From Aureimonas sp. Leaf324 (GTDB lineage: Bacteria > Pseudomonadota > Alphaproteobacteria > Rhizobiales > Rhizobiaceae), in assembly GCF_001423245.1 (NCBI RefSeq), contig NZ_LMOH01000003.1, positions 1,163 to 65,162 on the forward strand: a stretch of DNA of 64,000 bases, in the 5' to 3' direction. Positions 10,128 to 19,210 of the stretch are shown here, one piece after another (positions within the stretch are counted from its first letter, which is position 1; every line of letters begins with the position of its first letter). Under the pieces are notes generated by a model, which was not told the origin of the DNA, did no database searches, and was given only the letters and a program-made list of their open reading frames with translations. The translations under genes were made by a program, and so were the position numbers.

Positions 10128-11471
10128 ATGGCATCGGCCGCGGAACAACTTGCCGCAAACCTGAACTTCTCCGCCTTCTCGAAGGCGGAAGACCTGAAGA
10201 AGCGCATCTGGTTCACGCTGGGGGCGCTCCTGGTCTATCGGCTCGGCACCTATATCCCGATGCCCGGCATCGATCCGCACGCGTTGGCGCAGGCGTTCCA
10301 GCAGCAGTCGACGGGCATCCTCGGCCTGTTCAACATGTTCGCCGGCGGGGCCGTCGGTCGCATGGCGATCTTCGCGCTCGGCATCATGCCGTACATCTCC
10401 GCGTCGATCATCATTCAGCTGATGACCTCGGTCATTCCCTCGCTGGAAGCCCTCAAGAAGGAGGGTGAATCCGGCCGCAAGATCATCAACCAGTACACCC
10501 GCTACGGCACGGTTCTCCTCGCCACTGTCCAGGCCTACGGAATCGCGGCGGGTCTCCAGTCGACGAGCAGCATCGTCACCAATCCCGGCACGTTCTTCAT
10601 CCTGTCCAGCGTCATCACGCTGGTGGGTGGCACGATGTTCCTGATGTGGATCGGCGAGCAGATCACGGCGCGGGGCATCGGCAACGGCATCTCGCTGATC
10701 ATCTTCGCGGGCATCGCGGCGAACCTGCCGTCGGCGCTCGCCAACCTTCTGGAACTCGGCCGCACGGGCGCGCTGTCGACCGCGATCATCCTGATCGTCG
10801 TCGTGGTGGTCGTCGCCTGTATCGCCGGTGTCGTCTTCTTCGAGCGGGCGCAGCGCCGGCTTCTGATCCAGTACCCGAAGCGCCAGGTCGGCAACCGGAT
10901 GTTCCAGGGCGACACGTCGCATCTGCCGCTGAAGCTGAACACTGCCGGCGTCATTCCGCCGATCTTCGCCTCGTCCTTGCTGCTCCTGCCGGTCACGATC
11001 GCGAACTTCGCCGACACGAGCACCCTGCCGGGATGGGCGACGGCGATCATCGCGTCGCTCGGCCACGGTCGGCCGCTCTACATGCTTCTGTATGCTGGCA
11101 TGATCGCATTCTTCGCCTTCTTCTACACCGCCATCGTCTTCAATCCGAAGGACACGGCGGACAACCTGAAGAAGCATGGCGGCTTCATTCCGGGCATCCG
11201 CCCGGGCGAGAGGACCGCCGATTACATCGACTACGTTCTCACACGCATCACCGTGGTGGGCGCGATCTACCTCGTGGTGATCTGCCTCCTCCCGGAGATC
11301 CTGATCTCGGCCGCCGGCATTCCGTTCTATCTGGGCGGTACGTCGCTGCTGATCGTCGTGTCGGTGACGATGGATACGGTTGCGCAGGTTCAGGGACACC
11401 TGCTGGCGCACCAATACGAAGGCCTCGTCAAGAAGGCGAAGCTGCGCGGAGGAAGGCGAGGAGCTCGATGA
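10128..11471 (+). CDS. secY: Preprotein translocase subunit SecY
   Basis: Encodes the channel subunit of the SecYEG translocon in the inner membrane (447 residues, about ten membrane helices). Seen: the first helix region [25 protein letters not shown], the plug/TM2a region and the conserved cytosolic loops, ending in a basic tail. The ATG at 10128 ([14 protein letters not shown]) is chosen over the further upstream frame because of its GGAGAGAG site. The stop overlaps adk by four bases (ATGA). The terminator upstream implies a separate promoter in 9980-10127. Confidence 0.98.
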   Translation: MASAAEQLAANLNFSAFSKAEDLKKRIWFTLGALLVYRLGTYIPMPGIDPHALAQAFQQQSTGILGLFNMFAGGAVGRMAIFALGIMPYISASIIIQLMTSVIPSLEALKKEGESGRKIINQYTRYGTVLLATVQAYGIAAGLQSTSSIVTNPGTFFILSSVITLVGGTMFLMWIGEQITARGIGNGISLIIFAGIAANLPSALANLLELGRTGALSTAIILIVVVVVVACIAGVVFFERAQRRLLIQYPKRQVGNRMFQGDTSHLPLKLNTAGVIPPIFASSLLLLPVTIANFADTSTLPGWATAIIASLGHGRPLYMLLYAGMIAFFAFFYTAIVFNPKDTADNLKKHGGFIPGIRPGERTADYIDYVLTRITVVGAIYLVVICLLPEILISAAGIPFYLGGTSLLIVVSVTMDTVAQVQGHLLAHQYEGLVKKAKLRGGRRGAR

Positions 11472-12061
11472 GGGTCATACTGCTGGGCCCCCCCGGGGCG
11501 GGGAAGGGGACTCAGGCGCATCGTCTGGTCGAGCGGCATGGGATACCGCAGCTTTCGACCGGCGACATGCTGCGGGAAGCCGTAGCCAAGGGGACGGATG
11601 TCGGGCGTCGGGCCCAGGCCGTGATGGATGCCGGTCAGCTCGTCTCGGACGAGATCGTTATCGGCATCGTTGCGGACCGCATCGACCAGGACGACGCCCG
11701 TAAGGGCTTCATTCTGGATGGTTTCCCTCGGACGGTGGCGCAGGCGAGGGCGCTCGACGACATGCTGGACGAGCGCAAGCTCGCCATCGACGCCGTTCTC
11801 GAGTTCCGTGTCGACGAGCAGAAGCTCGTCGAGCGCATCGAGAAGCGCGCGCGGGAAACCGCCGAAGCCGGCCTGCCGGTTCGCAAGGACGATACGCCGG
11901 AGGTGTTTCACCGGCGTCTTCGCGAGTTCCGTCAGGCGACGGCGGCCGTCTCGCCCTACTATCGTGAACGCGGTCTCCTGCGGGAGATCGACGGCATGGC
12001 GCCGGTCGATCACGTCACCGATGAGATCGAGACGCTGCTGACCACGCAGGTTTCGGCCTGA
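11468..12061 (+). CDS. adk: Adenylate kinase, short-LID type
   Basis: Interconverts 2 ADP with ATP and AMP in the cytoplasm. The P-loop GPPGAGKGT (residues 7-15), the AMP-binding LSTGDMLR and the DGFPRT motif are present. At 197 residues it lacks the long zinc or Cys LID insert, matching the short alphaproteobacterial type. It is coupled to secY by the ATGA overlap. Another adenylate kinase gene elsewhere is possible. Confidence 0.97.
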   Translation: MRVILLGPPGAGKGTQAHRLVERHGIPQLSTGDMLREAVAKGTDVGRRAQAVMDAGQLVSDEIVIGIVADRIDQDDARKGFILDGFPRTVAQARALDDMLDERKLAIDAVLEFRVDEQKLVERIEKRARETAEAGLPVRKDDTPEVFHRRLREFRQATAAVSPYYRERGLLREIDGMAPVDHVTDEIETLLTTQVSA

Positions 12062-12064
12062 CGG

Positions 12065-12092
12065 TTGACTAAGGGCCGGGGAATCTTATAAG
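12065..12092 (+). promoter_or_regulatory. Candidate sigma-70 promoter for rpsM-rpsK-rpoA-rplQ
   Basis: TTGACT (12065-12070) and TATAAG (12087-12092) are separated by 16 bases, directly after the adk stop. It is the best promoter-like site in the ribosomal region and lies about 140 bases before rpsM, leaving a long leader that contains a GGAA-loop hairpin. Confidence 0.55.
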
Positions 12093-12126
12093 GACCGGTC
12101 CAATTCGCGCATCATCAGGCGATCGG

Positions 12127-12147
12127 CGCATACGCGGAAGCGTTGCG
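12127..12147 (+). other. Leader hairpin upstream of rpsM
   Basis: CGCA-T-ACGC (12127-12135), loop GGAA, GCGT-TGCG (12140-12147) pair into an 8-bp stem with one bulged T and a GNRA-type loop. It lies in the untranslated region between the putative promoter and rpsM. A role in autogenous ribosomal protein control is possible but not shown. Confidence 0.4.
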
Positions 12148-12230
12148 TACGGTCGCTTGGCGTTTAGGAGCGGCCCTGACGGGTCGTGCAGATCAGTGTC
12201 GTGGCGGATCCGCGACCAAAGGAGGCTCAC

Positions 12231-12599
12231 TTGGCCCGTATTGCAGGCGTCAATATTCCGACCAACAAGCGCGTTCTCATCGCGCTTCAGTACATCCATG
12301 GCATCGGCCCGCGCTTCGCGCAGGAGATCATGGACAAGGCGAATCTCTCGGCCGAGCGCCGCGTGAACGAGCTGTCCGACGCCGAGGTGCTTCAGATTCG
12401 CGAACTCATCGACCGCGACTACCGCGTCGAGGGTGATCTGCGTCGCGAGACGTCGATGAACATCAAGCGCCTCATGGACCTCGGCTGCTACCGTGGCCTG
12501 CGTCATCGTCGCGGGCTGCCGGTTCGCGGCCAGCGCACGCACACGAATGCCCGCACCCGCAAGGGTCCGGCCAAGGCGATCGCCGGCAAGAAGAAGTAA
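12231..12599 (+). CDS. rpsM: 30S ribosomal protein S13, TTG start
   Basis: Encodes S13 (122 residues), the head protein that contacts S19 and the P-site tRNA. The conserved sequence ([20 protein letters not shown]) begins immediately after a TTG codon at 12231, which is preceded by AAAGGAGG (12218-12225); the next in-frame ATG upstream (12186) would add a 15-residue non-family extension. A TTG start in a highly expressed ribosomal gene is unusual. The helix-two-turns-helix, basic tail ([18 protein letters not shown]) and length are normal. Confidence 0.95.
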   Translation: MARIAGVNIPTNKRVLIALQYIHGIGPRFAQEIMDKANLSAERRVNELSDAEVLQIRELIDRDYRVEGDLRRETSMNIKRLMDLGCYRGLRHRRGLPVRGQRTHTNARTRKGPAKAIAGKKK

Positions 12600-12605
12600 T
12601 CGGGT

Positions 12606-12664
12606 CGACCCGGATCGTCCGGGTCGGTCGTGTTTGATGGCCGGAAGCCATGTGCTTTCCGGCC
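12606..12664 (+). other. Tandem hairpins between rpsM and rpsK
   Basis: Two strong stems stand side by side: CGACCCGGA (12606-12614) with TCCGGGTCG (12618-12626), perfect 9 bp; and GGCCGGAA (12639-12646) with TTCCGGCC (12657-12664), perfect 8 bp. Neither has a T run, so RNA processing, stability or translational control is likelier than termination. Confidence 0.5.
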
Positions 12665-12712
12665 GGTGGAGCCGCCGGCATTACGGCGGTGTCGAGATCC
12701 AAGGATAAGAAA

Positions 12713-13102
12713 ATGGCCAAGGACGCACAGCGCATCCGTCGTCGCGAACGCAAGAACATCACGTCGGGCGTCGCCCACGTGAACTCCTCGTTCAACAACA
12801 CCCTGATCACCATCACGGATGCGCAGGGCAACACCATCGCCTGGTCTTCGGCCGGCGCGCAGGGCTTCAAGGGGTCGCGCAAGTCGACGCCTTTCGCCGC
12901 GCAGATCGCCGCTGAGGATGCCGCCAAGAAGGCTCAGGAGCACGGCATGCGGACCCTCGAGGTTGAGGTGTCGGGTCCGGGTTCCGGCCGCGAGTCGGCT
13001 CTGCGCGCTCTGCAGGCTGCTGGCTTCACGATCACGTCGATCCGCGACGTGACCCCGATCCCGCACAACGGCGTTCGCCCGCGCAAGAAGCGCCGCGTCT
13101 AA
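12713..13102 (+). CDS. rpsK: 30S ribosomal protein S11
   Basis: Encodes S11 (129 residues), a platform protein near the mRNA exit. The start [16 protein letters not shown] and the signature [19 protein letters not shown] are typical. The frame opens upstream to 12650, but those residues lie in the hairpin region and are not family-like; AAGGATAAGAAA precedes the ATG at 12713. Confidence 0.97.
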   Translation: MAKDAQRIRRRERKNITSGVAHVNSSFNNTLITITDAQGNTIAWSSAGAQGFKGSRKSTPFAAQIAAEDAAKKAQEHGMRTLEVEVSGPGSGRESALRALQAAGFTITSIRDVTPIPHNGVRPRKKRRV

Positions 13103-13124
13103 GCGAGCGCAGTTTCGAGACTAT

Positions 13125-13156
13125 GCCGCGCAGTCCGCCATGGACTGCGCGGCTTT
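13125..13156 (+). terminator. Strong attenuator-like hairpin between rpsK and rpoA
   Basis: A perfect 12-bp stem (GCCGCGCAGTCC, 13125-13136, with GGACTGCGCGGC, 13142-13153) and 5-base loop is followed by only three T. It would be a weak terminator or an RNA-processing signal that lowers or uncouples rpoA expression from the ribosomal genes. Confidence 0.55.
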
Positions 13157-13238
13157 CGCCGTATTCGGGAAGCCGATCCTTCCCAAGGGACCTATCGCCA
13201 CGATTGGATGGTGGCGAGGTAGCTGAAAGGCAAGCGAC

Positions 13239-14258
13239 ATGATCGCCAGCAACTGGCAGAACCTCACGAAGCCGAACCAGGTCGTCTTCAAGAGCGGCGG
13301 AAGCCGCACGAAGGCGTCGCTCGTGGCGGAACCCCTTGAGCGCGGCTTCGGCCTGACGCTCGGCAACGCGCTTCGCCGCGTTCTTCTGTCGTCGCTCCAG
13401 GGCGCGGCCGTCACCGCGATCCAGATCGACGGTGTGCTGCATGAATTCTCCTCGATCGCCGGCGTGCGCGAGGACGTGACGGACATCGTCCTGAACGTGA
13501 AGGAAGTCTCGATCGGCATGCAGGGCGACGGTCCGAAGCGCATGGTGCTTCGCAAGTCGGGCCCCGGCGTCGTCACGGCCGGTGACATCCAGACCGTCGG
13601 CGACATCGAGATCCTGAACCCCGAGCACGAGATCTGCACCCTCGACGAGGGCGCCGAGATCCGCATGGAGTTCACGGTCAATACCGGCAAGGGCTACGTA
13701 CCGGCCGACCAGAACCGCGCCGAGGATGCGCCGATCGGGCTCATCCCCGTCGACGCCCTGTTCTCGCCGGTGAAGAAGGTGTCCTACAAGGTCGAGAATA
13801 CCCGCGAGGGGCAGGACCTGAACAAGGACAAGCTGACGATGGAGATCGTCACCGACGGCTCCATCAGCGGCGAGGACGCCGTGGCCTATGCCGCGCGCAT
13901 CCTGCAGGACCAGCTCTCGGTGTTCGTCAACTTCGAGGAGCCGCAGCGCGAGGTGCGCGGCGCCGAGGAGCAGATCGCCGAGCTCGCCTTCAACCCAGCC
14001 CTGCTGAAGAAGGTGGACGAGCTCGAGCTGTCCGTCCGTTCGGCGAACTGCCTGAAGAACGACAACATCGTCTATATCGGCGACCTGATCCAGAAGACCG
14101 AGGCGGAAATGCTCCGCACTCCCAACTTCGGACGCAAGTCGCTGAACGAGATCAAGGAAGTGTTGGCCTCGATGGGCCTGCACCTCGGCATGGAAGTCAG
14201 CGCCTGGCCGCCGGAGAACATCGACGATCTGGCCAAGCGCTACGAGGATCAGTACTGA
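13239..14258 (+). CDS. rpoA: DNA-directed RNA polymerase subunit alpha
   Basis: Encodes the alpha subunit (339 residues), which nucleates RNA polymerase assembly and, through its C-terminal domain, binds UP elements and activators. The N-terminal dimerisation domain ([20 protein letters not shown], residues about 31-50) and the C-terminal domain with the helix-hairpin-helix region (about residues 250-325, [18 protein letters not shown]) are complete. It lies in the normal rpsK-rpoA-rplQ order; rpsD is not in this cluster, as usual in alphaproteobacteria. Confidence 0.99.
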   Translation: MIASNWQNLTKPNQVVFKSGGSRTKASLVAEPLERGFGLTLGNALRRVLLSSLQGAAVTAIQIDGVLHEFSSIAGVREDVTDIVLNVKEVSIGMQGDGPKRMVLRKSGPGVVTAGDIQTVGDIEILNPEHEICTLDEGAEIRMEFTVNTGKGYVPADQNRAEDAPIGLIPVDALFSPVKKVSYKVENTREGQDLNKDKLTMEIVTDGSISGEDAVAYAARILQDQLSVFVNFEEPQREVRGAEEQIAELAFNPALLKKVDELELSVRSANCLKNDNIVYIGDLIQKTEAEMLRTPNFGRKSLNEIKEVLASMGLHLGMEVSAWPPENIDDLAKRYEDQY

Positions 14259-14402
14259 TCCGGCCCGAACATGGTGCTCGCCGCATCAGCGGCGGGCGCC
14301 TCGCATATCCCAAAGATTCAAAGGCACATGCGCCGGCATCAAGCCGGGTTGCGAGGATGCCGTCCCCGGCGACAAGCCGGACCTGACTGAGGAGAAACAC
14401 CC

Positions 14403-14825
14403 ATGCGCCACGGCAATTCCGGTCGTAAGCTCAACCGCACCCACGAGCACCGCAAGGCGATGTTCGCCAACATGGCGGCGTCGCTGATCGTGCACGAGCA
14501 GATCGTCACCACTCTTCCCAAGGCGAAGGACCTGCGTCCGATCGTCGAGAAGTTGATCACCCTCGGCAAGCGCGGCGACCTGCACGCACGTCGTCAGGCG
14601 ATCAGCCAGATCCGCGACGAGGCTGCCGTGCGCAAGCTCTTCGACACGATCGCCTCGCGTTACGCCGATCGCAACGGTGGCTACTGCCGCGTTCTAAAGG
14701 CCGGCTTCCGCCGTGGCGACAACGCCCCGCTGGCGGTCATCGAGTTCGTCGAGCGCGACGTTAACGCCCGTGGCGCCGTCGACCGCGCGCGCCTCGAGGC
14801 CGAGGCGCAGAACGAAGCGGCCTGA
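14403..14825 (+). CDS. rplQ: 50S ribosomal protein L17
   Basis: Encodes L17 (140 residues), located beside the tunnel exit. The start [20 protein letters not shown] is invariant in the family. A GAGGAG site lies a few bases upstream. It is the last gene of the ribosomal cluster and is followed by an intrinsic terminator. Confidence 0.98.
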   Translation: MRHGNSGRKLNRTHEHRKAMFANMAASLIVHEQIVTTLPKAKDLRPIVEKLITLGKRGDLHARRQAISQIRDEAAVRKLFDTIASRYADRNGGYCRVLKAGFRRGDNAPLAVIEFVERDVNARGAVDRARLEAEAQNEAA

Positions 14826-14857
14826 CGCTTCGTCGCATCGCGACCCGATCGCCATTG

Positions 14858-14882
14858 AAAAGGGGCCCGCGGGCCCCTTTTT
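14858..14882 (+). terminator. Rho-independent terminator after rplQ
   Basis: AAAAGGGGCC (14858-14867) pairs with GGCCCCTTTT (about 14872-14881) around a CGCG loop, with five T at 14878-14882. It lies 33 bases after rplQ and ends the ribosomal cluster. Confidence 0.88.
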
Positions 14883-14910
14883 GCTGTCCTGACTTCAGCG
14901 GAGATGACGG

Positions 14911-15930
14911 ATGGCGCGCGGCAGGGTTCTGGTGACCGGAGCATCCGGCTTCATCGCGAAACACATCGTCCTCAGTCTTCTCGGCGAAGGGTTCGACGTG
15001 CGCGGGACGGTGCGCGGGCAGCGCCGCGCCGACGAGGTGCGGGCCGTGGTCCGTGCCGAGGGCAGCGATCCCGAACGCTGCGAGTTTGTCGAGGCCGATC
15101 TCGGATCAGACACGGGCTGGGCCGAGGCCGTCGCCGGCTGCCGGTATGTTCTCCATACGGCTTCGCCTTTTCCGTTGGTGCAGCCGCGCCGGCCGGAGCG
15201 GCTTGTTGAACTTGCGAGACATGGGACCGAGACCGTCCTGCGGGCGGCCGCCCGAGCTGGCGCCGAGCGGGCCGTGGTCACGTCGTCCGTGGCCGCCGTC
15301 TTCTACGGTCACCCGCGTGATCGTGTCCGCCCGTTCGACGAAGGCGATTTCACCGATCTTTCGAGCCGCGCCGTATCGCCTTACGCGCGATCGAAGACCG
15401 TCGCTGAACTCGCGGCTTGGGACGTGTCGCGCGAAACGGGCCTTCAGCTGTCCACGATCAATCCGGGTCTCGTCCTCGGGCCCGTTCTCGACCAGCGGCT
15501 CGGCACGTCGGCGCAACTCGTCGCGTCGATGATGAAGGGGCGGCTGCCGCTGCTGCCCGATATCGCGATTCCGTCGGTCGACGTTCGGGACGTGGCACGG
15601 GCGCATGTTCGAGCGATGCTGGCCCCGGAGGCCAAGCGGCGGTTTCTGCTCGCAGCACCCGAAACGCCGTCGCTGTTGCAACTGGCTGCTTTTCTCGCCG
15701 AAGCCTTTCCCGATCGCAGCCGGCGCCTGCCGCGCCACAAGCTTCCGTCGACGCTGATCCGCCTCGGCGCGCTGATTTCACCGGGAGCGGCGATGCTGGC
15801 GGATGACCTCGGGCGAGCGAAAACGGTGGACACGTCGCCGGCGCGCGACCGTCTCGGGATCCGCTTCACCCCCGTGCGCGAGGCTGTGGTGGCGCTCGGC
15901 GAGAGCCTCGTCCGACATCGCTGCGTCTGA
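14911..15930 (+). CDS. NAD(P)-dependent epimerase/reductase, extended SDR family
   Basis: A 339-residue extended short-chain dehydrogenase resembling dihydroflavonol-4-reductase and aldehyde-reductase proteins. The Rossmann motif VTGASGFIAKHIVLSLL is at the N-terminus (residues about 8-24), a catalytic-type Ser lies in VTSSVAAV, and YARSK (about residue 155) supplies the Tyr and Lys of the active site. The substrate cannot be named; bacterial relatives reduce small aldehydes or ketones. It stands alone between the rplQ terminator and the Do-protease operon, so context gives no function. Confidence 0.85.
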   Translation: MARGRVLVTGASGFIAKHIVLSLLGEGFDVRGTVRGQRRADEVRAVVRAEGSDPERCEFVEADLGSDTGWAEAVAGCRYVLHTASPFPLVQPRRPERLVELARHGTETVLRAAARAGAERAVVTSSVAAVFYGHPRDRVRPFDEGDFTDLSSRAVSPYARSKTVAELAAWDVSRETGLQLSTINPGLVLGPVLDQRLGTSAQLVASMMKGRLPLLPDIAIPSVDVRDVARAHVRAMLAPEAKRRFLLAAPETPSLLQLAAFLAEAFPDRSRRLPRHKLPSTLIRLGALISPGAAMLADDLGRAKTVDTSPARDRLGIRFTPVREAVVALGESLVRHRCV

Positions 15931-16194
15931 GATCCGACCGCAGCCCCTCTAACCGATGCAATGCATATCCTGTGGGTGTTGCCCGGCCGCGATAGCGCCT
16001 TGCCTGCGAGCGTGCGATGAGGGCGACGACGGTAGCTCCGCACAAGTTTGGAAGAACGGCACGCAACCTTTGGTGGTCTGCGGCATTTTTCAGGCGAATG
16101 GGGCGACCGCCGAGGGGCTCTGCGGCGAGTTTAGACGGATTTTACGGATATCATGGAAAATAGGACCGCTTCCACCCACACGAGCGAGTTCTCG

Positions 16195-16323
16195 ATGCGT
16201 CGTACTATGCTGACCCTTCTGGGCGCCGTCTTTGCTTTCGGCATCCTGACCGCAAGCTATGCGACGGCAGAGTTGCCGGTGACGGCATCGGTCGACATCC
16301 AGCAGGATGTCACCGCGCACTGA
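16195..16323 (+). CDS. Small secreted or membrane peptide (hypothetical)
   Basis: A 42-codon frame: MRRTMLTLLGAVFAFGILTA then a SYATA cleavage-like site and a short polar mature part ending TAH. It looks like a Sec signal peptide with a mature peptide of about 18 residues. An in-frame ATG at 16153 would add 14 residues. No good ribosome-binding site is visible at either start. An intrinsic terminator follows 22 bases after the stop, which argues that something ending here is transcribed. Without homologues the call is tentative. Confidence 0.45.
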   Translation: MRRTMLTLLGAVFAFGILTASYATAELPVTASVDIQQDVTAH

Positions 16324-16345
16324 GTGCCACCAATGATAATGATGG

Positions 16346-16370
16346 AAAAAGGGCCGCGAGGCCCTTTTTT
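16346..16370 (+). terminator. Rho-independent terminator before the Do-protease gene
   Basis: AAAAAGGGCC (16346-16355) pairs with GGCCCTTTTT (16360-16369), loop GCGA, ending in six T. It lies between the small peptide frame and the protease gene, so the protease must have a start of transcription after it or depend on read-through. Confidence 0.85.
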
Positions 16371-16425
16371 CGTTCGAACTGAGCGCGATACCGAGCGCAT
16401 GATTCGATTGTCGAGGCGGGTGACC

Positions 16426-17865
16426 ATGAAGCTACGCGAACTGATCCTCGGAAATGGCGTCGGGGCCCTGGCTCTCATCGCACTGTCCGCCGCCGCAGCC
16501 GCCCAGTCTCCCACCGCCCCGGCACCGATCGCGCCGGCGGCGTCCGCCGAACGCGTCCCGGCATCGGACGCGGAGGTGAAGCTCAGTTTCGCACCCTTGG
16601 TGCGAAAGAGCGCGCCGGCCGTCGTCAATGTCTACGCGGCGCGTCAGGTGCCGGTCCGCACGCCCTTCGCGGGCGATCCGTTCTTCGAGCAGTTCTTCGG
16701 TCGCGGGGAAGGGCGCACCCGGCGCGAATCCTCGCTCGGGTCCGGGGTCATCGTCGATCCCGCCGGGTTGGTCGTGACCAACCATCACGTCATCGCGGAT
16801 GCCGAGGAGGTCCGCGTCGCGCTGGCGGACGGGCGGGAATACGATGCGCGTATTCTGTCGAAGGACGAGCAGGCCGACCTCGCCGTCCTGAAGATCGAGG
16901 ACGATGAGCCGTTCCCGAGCATTGCGATCGCCGATTCGGATACGACCCAGATTGGTGACCTGGTGCTCGCCATCGGCAATCCGTTCGGGATTGGGCAGAC
17001 GGTGACGAACGGGATCGTGTCGGCGCTTGCGCGTACGCATGTCGGCGTCAACGACGTCGGCTATTTCATCCAGACCGATGCCGCGATCAATCCCGGCAAC
17101 TCCGGCGGGGCGCTGGTCGACATGCGCGGCGAACTCGTCGGCGTGAACACGGCGATCTTCTCGCGGACGGGCGGCTCCAATGGAATCGGCTTTGCCATTC
17201 CCTCGAACATGGTCCGTGCCTTCGCGCATGCGGCCCGCGAGGGGCGTCCGTTCGAGCGGCCCTACATCGGCGCCGGCTTCGTTGTGGTGACGGCCGACAT
17301 GGCGGAAGCGCTGGGCCTCGATCGGCCGACCGGAGCCTTGGTGCAGATGGTTCGACGCGGGACGCCGGCCGACGAGGCCGGCCTGCGCGAGGGCGACGTC
17401 GTTCTCTCGATGAACGGCTTTCCCGTCGATAATCCCGACACGCTCGGCTATCGGCTCGCGACGGCAGGGCTCGGCCGCGAGGCGGAGCTGGAGGTCATGG
17501 CGGGCGATGGAAAGCGGGAACGGGTACGGCTCGCCCTGGAGGCGGCACCCGAGACGCCCGCCCGCGACCAGCGAAAGCTGGATGGACGCACGCCCTTCGC
17601 CGGTGCGACGATTGCCAACCTGTCGCCACGCCTTGCGGGCGAACTGGACATGCCGCAGACGGCCGATGGCGTCGTGGTGACGGAAGTCGACCGCAATTCG
17701 CCCGCAGCACGCCTCGGCCTGCGGCCGAAGGACATCATCGCGAGCCTGAATGGCCGGGACGTCGTCTCCACCGAGGAACTGGAGGAGGATGCGGCGAACG
17801 AGCGGGCCGGCTGGCGTATCGAGGTCGACCGGAACGGGCAGCGGCTCGTCCAGACCGTGCGCTGA
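16426..17865 (+). CDS. Do-type periplasmic serine protease (DegP/DegQ family)
   Basis: An HtrA-family protease and chaperone of the periplasm (479 residues). A signal peptide (KLRELILGNGVGALALIALS, ending near AAAQ) is followed by a trypsin-like domain with the triad His121 (TNHHVI), Asp151 (QADLAVLKI) and Ser226 (NPGNSGGAL), then two PDZ domains (about residues 280-370 and 385-475). The ATG at 16426 has GAGGCGGG upstream and gives a clean signal peptide; the frame extends further up only through the terminator. First gene of a tight run with rarA and crcB. Which Do paralogue it is cannot be settled here. Confidence 0.93.
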   Translation: MKLRELILGNGVGALALIALSAAAAAQSPTAPAPIAPAASAERVPASDAEVKLSFAPLVRKSAPAVVNVYAARQVPVRTPFAGDPFFEQFFGRGEGRTRRESSLGSGVIVDPAGLVVTNHHVIADAEEVRVALADGREYDARILSKDEQADLAVLKIEDDEPFPSIAIADSDTTQIGDLVLAIGNPFGIGQTVTNGIVSALARTHVGVNDVGYFIQTDAAINPGNSGGALVDMRGELVGVNTAIFSRTGGSNGIGFAIPSNMVRAFAHAAREGRPFERPYIGAGFVVVTADMAEALGLDRPTGALVQMVRRGTPADEAGLREGDVVLSMNGFPVDNPDTLGYRLATAGLGREAELEVMAGDGKRERVRLALEAAPETPARDQRKLDGRTPFAGATIANLSPRLAGELDMPQTADGVVVTEVDRNSPAARLGLRPKDIIASLNGRDVVSTEELEEDAANERAGWRIEVDRNGQRLVQTVR

Positions 17866-17871
17866 TCCGAC

Positions 17872-19206
17872 GTGACCGACCTCTTCGCCGATCCCACCCC
17901 CCAGCCATCGAGGCCCAGCGAGAGCAGGGCCGCGCCCATCGGCGGGCCGCTCGCCGAACGCCTGCGGCCGGGGCGTCTTGCCGACGTCGTGGGCCAGGAG
18001 CACCTGACCGGTCCCGAGGGCGCGCTGACGCGCATGCTGGAAAGCGGGTCGCTCGGCTCGGTGATCCTGTGGGGTCCGCCGGGCTCGGGCAAGACCACCG
18101 TGGCCCGGCTTCTCGCGCGGGAGGTGGACTACGCGTTCGAGCAGATCTCCGCGATCTTCACGGGCGTCGCCGACCTCAAGAAGGTCTTCGAGGCGGCGCG
18201 CCTGCGGCGCACGACTGGCCGGCAGACGCTTCTGTTCGTGGACGAGATCCATCGCTTCAACCGGGCCCAGCAGGATTCCTTCCTGCCGGTGATGGAAGAC
18301 GGAACCATCGTGCTGGTCGGCGCGACCACGGACAACCCGTCGTTCGAACTGAATGCGGCGCTTCTGTCGCGTGCGCGCGTCCTGACCTTCCGGGCGCACG
18401 ATGCCGAAAGCCTCGGGCAGCTTCTCGATCGCGCGCAAGAGGCGATGAAGCGTCCGCTGCCGCTGGACGAGGCGGCGCGCGAGATGCTGGTGCGAATGGC
18501 CGATGGCGACGGGCGCGCCGTGCTGACGCTCGCCGAAGAGGTCTGGCGCGCAGCACGACCGGGCGAGATGCTCGACGGCGAGGGGCTGCGGTCCGTCGTG
18601 CAACGGCGGGCGCCGATCTACGACAAAGGCCAGGACGGCCATTACAACCTGATTTCGGCGCTTCACAAGTCGGTCCGTGGGTCCGATCCCGATGCGGCGC
18701 TCTACTATCTCTGCCGGATGCTCGATGCGGGCGAAGATCCGCTCTATCTCGGCCGACGCATCGTGCGCATGGCGTCCGAGGACATCGGCCTCGCCGATCC
18801 GCGGGCGCTTCTCGTCGCGAACGCGGCCAAGGACGCCTACGATTATCTGGGCTCGCCCGAGGGCGAACTGGCGCTGGCGCAGGCGGTCGTCTATCTCGCG
18901 TCCGCGCCGAAATCAAACGCCGTCTATGTCGCCTACAAGGCGGCGATGCGGGCGGCCAAGGAGCATGGATCGCTGCTGCCGCCACGCCATATCCTGAATG
19001 CGCCGACCAAGCTGATGAAGGACGAAGGCTACGGGTCGGGCTACGCCTACGACCACGACGCGCCCGACGCCTTTTCCGGACAGGACTATTTTCCGGAGGC
19101 GATGGGCCGCGTCGACTTCTACAAGCCGACCGGGCGCGGCGAGGAAGCGCGGATCGCCGAGCGGATGGAGCGCTGGGCCCGCCTCCGGCAGGAACGGCGG
19201 AGGTAG
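17872..19206 (+). CDS. rarA: Replication-associated recombination protein A (AAA ATPase)
   Basis: Encodes RarA/MgsA (444 residues), a clamp-loader-like AAA+ ATPase that acts at stalled replication forks with SSB. Walker A GPPGSGKTT (residues 68-76) and Walker B LLFVDEIH (Asp124-Glu125) are followed by the SRC and MgsA C-terminal tetramerisation domain. The start is GTG at 17872, six bases after the protease stop. The coupling of a replication factor to an envelope protease is a conserved-looking but functionally unexplained arrangement in Rhizobiales. Confidence 0.95.
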   Translation: MTDLFADPTPQPSRPSESRAAPIGGPLAERLRPGRLADVVGQEHLTGPEGALTRMLESGSLGSVILWGPPGSGKTTVARLLAREVDYAFEQISAIFTGVADLKKVFEAARLRRTTGRQTLLFVDEIHRFNRAQQDSFLPVMEDGTIVLVGATTDNPSFELNAALLSRARVLTFRAHDAESLGQLLDRAQEAMKRPLPLDEAAREMLVRMADGDGRAVLTLAEEVWRAARPGEMLDGEGLRSVVQRRAPIYDKGQDGHYNLISALHKSVRGSDPDAALYYLCRMLDAGEDPLYLGRRIVRMASEDIGLADPRALLVANAAKDAYDYLGSPEGELALAQAVVYLASAPKSNAVYVAYKAAMRAAKEHGSLLPPRHILNAPTKLMKDEGYGSGYAYDHDAPDAFSGQDYFPEAMGRVDFYKPTGRGEEARIAERMERWARLRQERRR

Positions 19207-19210
19207 GCCG

